Below are positions 6,522-8,506 of a DNA stretch of 8,506 nt, one piece after another (the first letter of the stretch is position 1; each line of letters opens with the position of its first letter). Location: assembly GCA_937894055.1 (NCBI GenBank), contig CALDHQ010000303.1, forward strand, positions 1-8,506, read 5' to 3'. The notes beneath the pieces were generated by a model. That model ran no database searches and was not told where the DNA came from. It was given only the letters and a program-made list of their open reading frames with translations. The position numbers were made by a program, and so were the translations under genes. This DNA is from an uncultured Polymorphobacter sp. (GTDB lineage: Bacteria > Pseudomonadota > Alphaproteobacteria > Sphingomonadales > Sphingomonadaceae).

Positions 6522-8042
6522 TCAGGCCGCCAGTGCGGTGTCCGAATCTGCGGGATTGAGGTCGGCGCGATAGTCCAGACCCAGCGTTCGCATCATCGCC
6601 TCGCGGTCGGGACCTGGGTTGGGCGGATAGGCGGCGGCGTTGAGACGTTTGCCGCGCGCCCAGTAATACAGCACCCCCGCCATGTTGCGCGGCTTGCGCA
6701 GCCAGTTGTCGGGGTGCTCGAGCATGTGGAAGCCGCGCATCGCTTCGCGCAGCAGCCGCGTGTCCGATCGCAGCGCGATGCGGATACCGTCATCGACAAA
6801 GCTCTGCTGCATGCGCGCCCGCCACCGCGGGGTGTAACCCGGCGTCAGCGTGTGCCGCGCGCGCTTGATGGCGGAACGGTCCTGCCGGCGCTGGTCGAGG
6901 TAATAGGGTTGCAGTTCGGCCAATATGGCCGCGTGGAAAGCAACAGCCCGCGCCACCGGATCATCATGGGCATCGAGCACATTGCCGAGGCACTGGGCGC
7001 TGACCGCGGCAAACGAGCAGCCGCGCCCGTACAGCGGGTTGGTGCGCACCAGCGTGTCGCCCAGCGCGAAATAGCCGCGCGCCGCCGGCTTGCCGTCGAC
7101 CACCATGTCACGCCAGCGGCTGACGAGGTCGCCCATGCCGACGACCTTGCTGGTCGCTTCGGCGCGTTCGGCATTGGTCCACGGCTGCAAGCCGGGCAGG
7201 TTCAACGTCATGGCGTGGAAGATGTCGGGATCGACAATCGCCTGACGCAGCACGCTTTCGATTTCAGGGACCGCGACGGTGATCGAGAAATTGCCGTTGT
7301 CGCCGGGAAAGACCCCGAACTTGATATAGCCGAGGTCACCCGATGCCGGCGGATTGGCGTGGCGGTCGGGTTCGGTCTGGCCGGGGCGCAGCCGGTAATG
7401 GCGGGTGTAGTAGAGGATGCCGGCGGTTTCGCCTTCCTCATGCACATTCGCACCTTCGGTCATCAACTGCTTGATATGATTGCCGCCCTTGCCCGTCGCA
7501 TCGACGACGATGTCGGCGGTCAGCGTCACCGGCGTGCCATTATCCTCGCCTTCGACACCGGTGACATCGATGATTCCGTCGGCCGCCATGTGCGTGACAA
7601 GGCGGCTGACGCGAAAACCGCAGCGCAGCGAAACATTGGGCAGCGTTTCAACATAGCGCCGCATCGTCATTTCGAGCGTCGTGCGCCGGCTGGTGATGAT
7701 CGTCAGCTCGGTATCTTCGGGTGCCGCGCGGTAACGCTCCTGCTGCGCCGGCGTCAGCATCATGTCGAAGGTGATTTCGCGCACGCCGTTCGCCATCAGC
7801 TCGTCGAGCAGTGCCGGATGCGCCGTCTTCATGATCGTCCGCAGCCGCGCCAGAAACGCATGGCTCTGCCGCAGATGCGCGACGCCGTTGCGCTTCCAGC
7901 TGCGGAACAGTTCGTCGGGGTCGGTCGACGCCAGCGGCCCGTCGCGTTCGAGCACGACGATCTCACGCCCCGACGGCGCCAGCAGCAGCGCCGTGCACAG
8001 GCCGCCGATGCCCGCCCCGATGACGATTACCTTCTCAGTCAT
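6522..8042 (-). CDS. FAD-dependent class A-type monooxygenase/oxidoreductase
   Basis: This 506-residue protein begins with a Rossmann FAD-binding motif, VIVIGAGIGGL (GxGxxG at 9-14), followed by the ribose-binding acidic residue E32 in VVLERD. ADIVVDATGKG (177-186) and FALGDTLVRTNPLYGRG (325-341) correspond to the second and third flavin motifs of class A flavoprotein monooxygenases (p-hydroxybenzoate hydroxylase and squalene-epoxidase relatives). It has no N-terminal signal and no clear membrane helix. Start choice: ATG at 8042 puts the Rossmann strand at the very N-terminus, as is usual. A longer open frame begins at 8102 but overlaps the preceding gene. GGGGA precedes the ATG by 4 nt. It lies 10 bp after the epoxide hydrolase stop, so the two are surely co-transcribed. 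The substrate is unknown; halogenase or dehydrogenase activity cannot be excluded from sequence alone, though no halogenase WxWxIP motif is seen. Confidence 0.88.
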   Translation of the reverse strand: MTEKVIVIGAGIGGLCTALLLAPSGREIVVLERDGPLASTDPDELFRSWKRNGVAHLRQSHAFLARLRTIMKTAHPALLDELMANGVREITFDMMLTPAQQERYRAAPEDTELTIITSRRTTLEMTMRRYVETLPNVSLRCGFRVSRLVTHMAADGIIDVTGVEGEDNGTPVTLTADIVVDATGKGGNHIKQLMTEGANVHEEGETAGILYYTRHYRLRPGQTEPDRHANPPASGDLGYIKFGVFPGDNGNFSITVAVPEIESVLRQAIVDPDIFHAMTLNLPGLQPWTNAERAEATSKVVGMGDLVSRWRDMVVDGKPAARGYFALGDTLVRTNPLYGRGCSFAAVSAQCLGNVLDAHDDPVARAVAFHAAILAELQPYYLDQRRQDRSAIKRARHTLTPGYTPRWRARMQQSFVDDGIRIALRSDTRLLREAMRGFHMLEHPDNWLRKPRNMAGVLYYWARGKRLNAAAYPPNPGPDREAMMRTLGLDYRADLNPADSDTALAA

Positions 8043-8052
8043 TTTATCCCCG

Positions 8053-8506
8053 TCAGCCGTCGATATCGTGCAGGAATTCAAGGATGGCGGCGTTGACCGC
8101 ATCGGGCGCTTCCTGCTGCGTCCAGTGCCCGATGCCCGGGATCATCCGGTTGATGCGCAGGTCGGTCACGAAGCTGGGCAACGCCTTGATCGCTTCGGCT
8201 GCCATCATCACCACGCCGTCGGCATCGCCCGCGACGAACATCGCCGGCTGGTGGATCTGCGTCGGTGCGCCATGCGTCAGCCGCCAGGTGAGATCATGGT
8301 TGCGATAATAGTTGATCGGCCCGCGCATGCCCGAGCGCGTGAACTCGCCGGTGTAGAAGTCGAGATCAGCCTCGCTCAGCCACGCCGGTAGCGTCTTGGG
8401 ATCAGGCAGATTCGACAGCAGGTCATCATGCTCGGTCTTGGGTGGCAGCTTGGTCAGGTCGGTCTCGCCGCCCGCCATCACCAGGAACTTGCGTAGCCCG
8501 CCCTTG
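8053..8506 (-). CDS. Alpha/beta-fold epoxide hydrolase, C-terminal part (5' end off window)
   Basis: About 150 residues are visible, from an open frame at the right edge to TGA at 8055-8053. They cover the lid and the last third of an alpha/beta hydrolase. The lid segment DFYTGEFTRSGMRGP followed by NYYRNHD closely matches soluble epoxide hydrolases; Tyr at 8353-8355 corresponds to one of the two lid tyrosines that activate the epoxide. The catalytic-acid segment AGDADGV (likely acid at 8218-8220) and the catalytic histidine in IPGIGHWTQQ (8125-8127) are present. The nucleophile aspartate and the HGxP oxyanion motif would lie off window. Possible start codons near 8481 are internal, since the reading frame continues upstream as KGGLRKFL, typical of the lid. 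It is the upstream partner of the FAD monooxygenase gene. Confidence 0.9.
   Translation of the reverse strand, partial: KGGLRKFLVMAGGETDLTKLPPKTEHDDLLSNLPDPKTLPAWLSEADLDFYTGEFTRSGMRGPINYYRNHDLTWRLTHGAPTQIHQPAMFVAGDADGVVMMAAEAIKALPSFVTDLRINRMIPGIGHWTQQEAPDAVNAAILEFLHDIDG

Noticed and set aside
6714..8096. 460-codon open frame on the plus strand
   Set aside because: It is antisense to the FAD monooxygenase, whose motifs clearly define the real strand. It arises from high GC content.
8043..8102. 20-residue N-terminal extension of the FAD enzyme
   Set aside because: It overlaps the end of the epoxide hydrolase gene and would put a non-conserved tail before the Rossmann strand. ATG at 8042 fits better.

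Overview
The window is high-GC, gene-dense proteobacterial DNA. GC-rich third codon positions, a QseB/QseC-like two-component pair, a large cysteine-poor RTX protein and an FAD oxygenase/epoxide hydrolase pair together suggest an alphaproteobacterium, perhaps a sphingomonad. That placement is inference; no rRNA or marker gene is present.

Region 1 (1-4262, minus strand) is one very long open frame with no stop. It starts at an ATG at 4262 with a good Shine-Dalgarno sequence and runs off the left edge, so at least 1420 residues are encoded here. In order it holds a complete seven-repeat FG-GAP beta-propeller of the integrin-alpha type, RTX calcium-binding nonapeptides, a tandem array of about 80-residue RTX-associated repeats, more RTX repeats, a domain closely resembling the I-like (beta-A) domain of animal integrin beta subunits, and a further RTX block. 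The two halves of an integrin ligand-binding head are therefore present in a single secreted bacterial polypeptide. This is the main discovery of the window.

Region 2 (4263-4503) is a divergent intergenic region with several short inverted repeats, between the giant gene and a two-component operon.

Region 3 (4504-6512, plus strand) encodes an OmpR-family response regulator (TTG start) and a membrane histidine kinase (GTG start), overlapping by GTGA. The divergent arrangement suggests, but does not prove, that the pair controls the giant surface or secreted protein.

Region 4 (6522-8506, minus strand) encodes an FAD-dependent class A-type monooxygenase/oxidoreductase preceded, 10 bp upstream, by an alpha/beta-fold epoxide hydrolase whose 5' part lies off the right edge. 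The pair suggests an epoxidation-then-hydrolysis step. The kinase and the oxygenase genes converge with only 9 bp between their stop codons.
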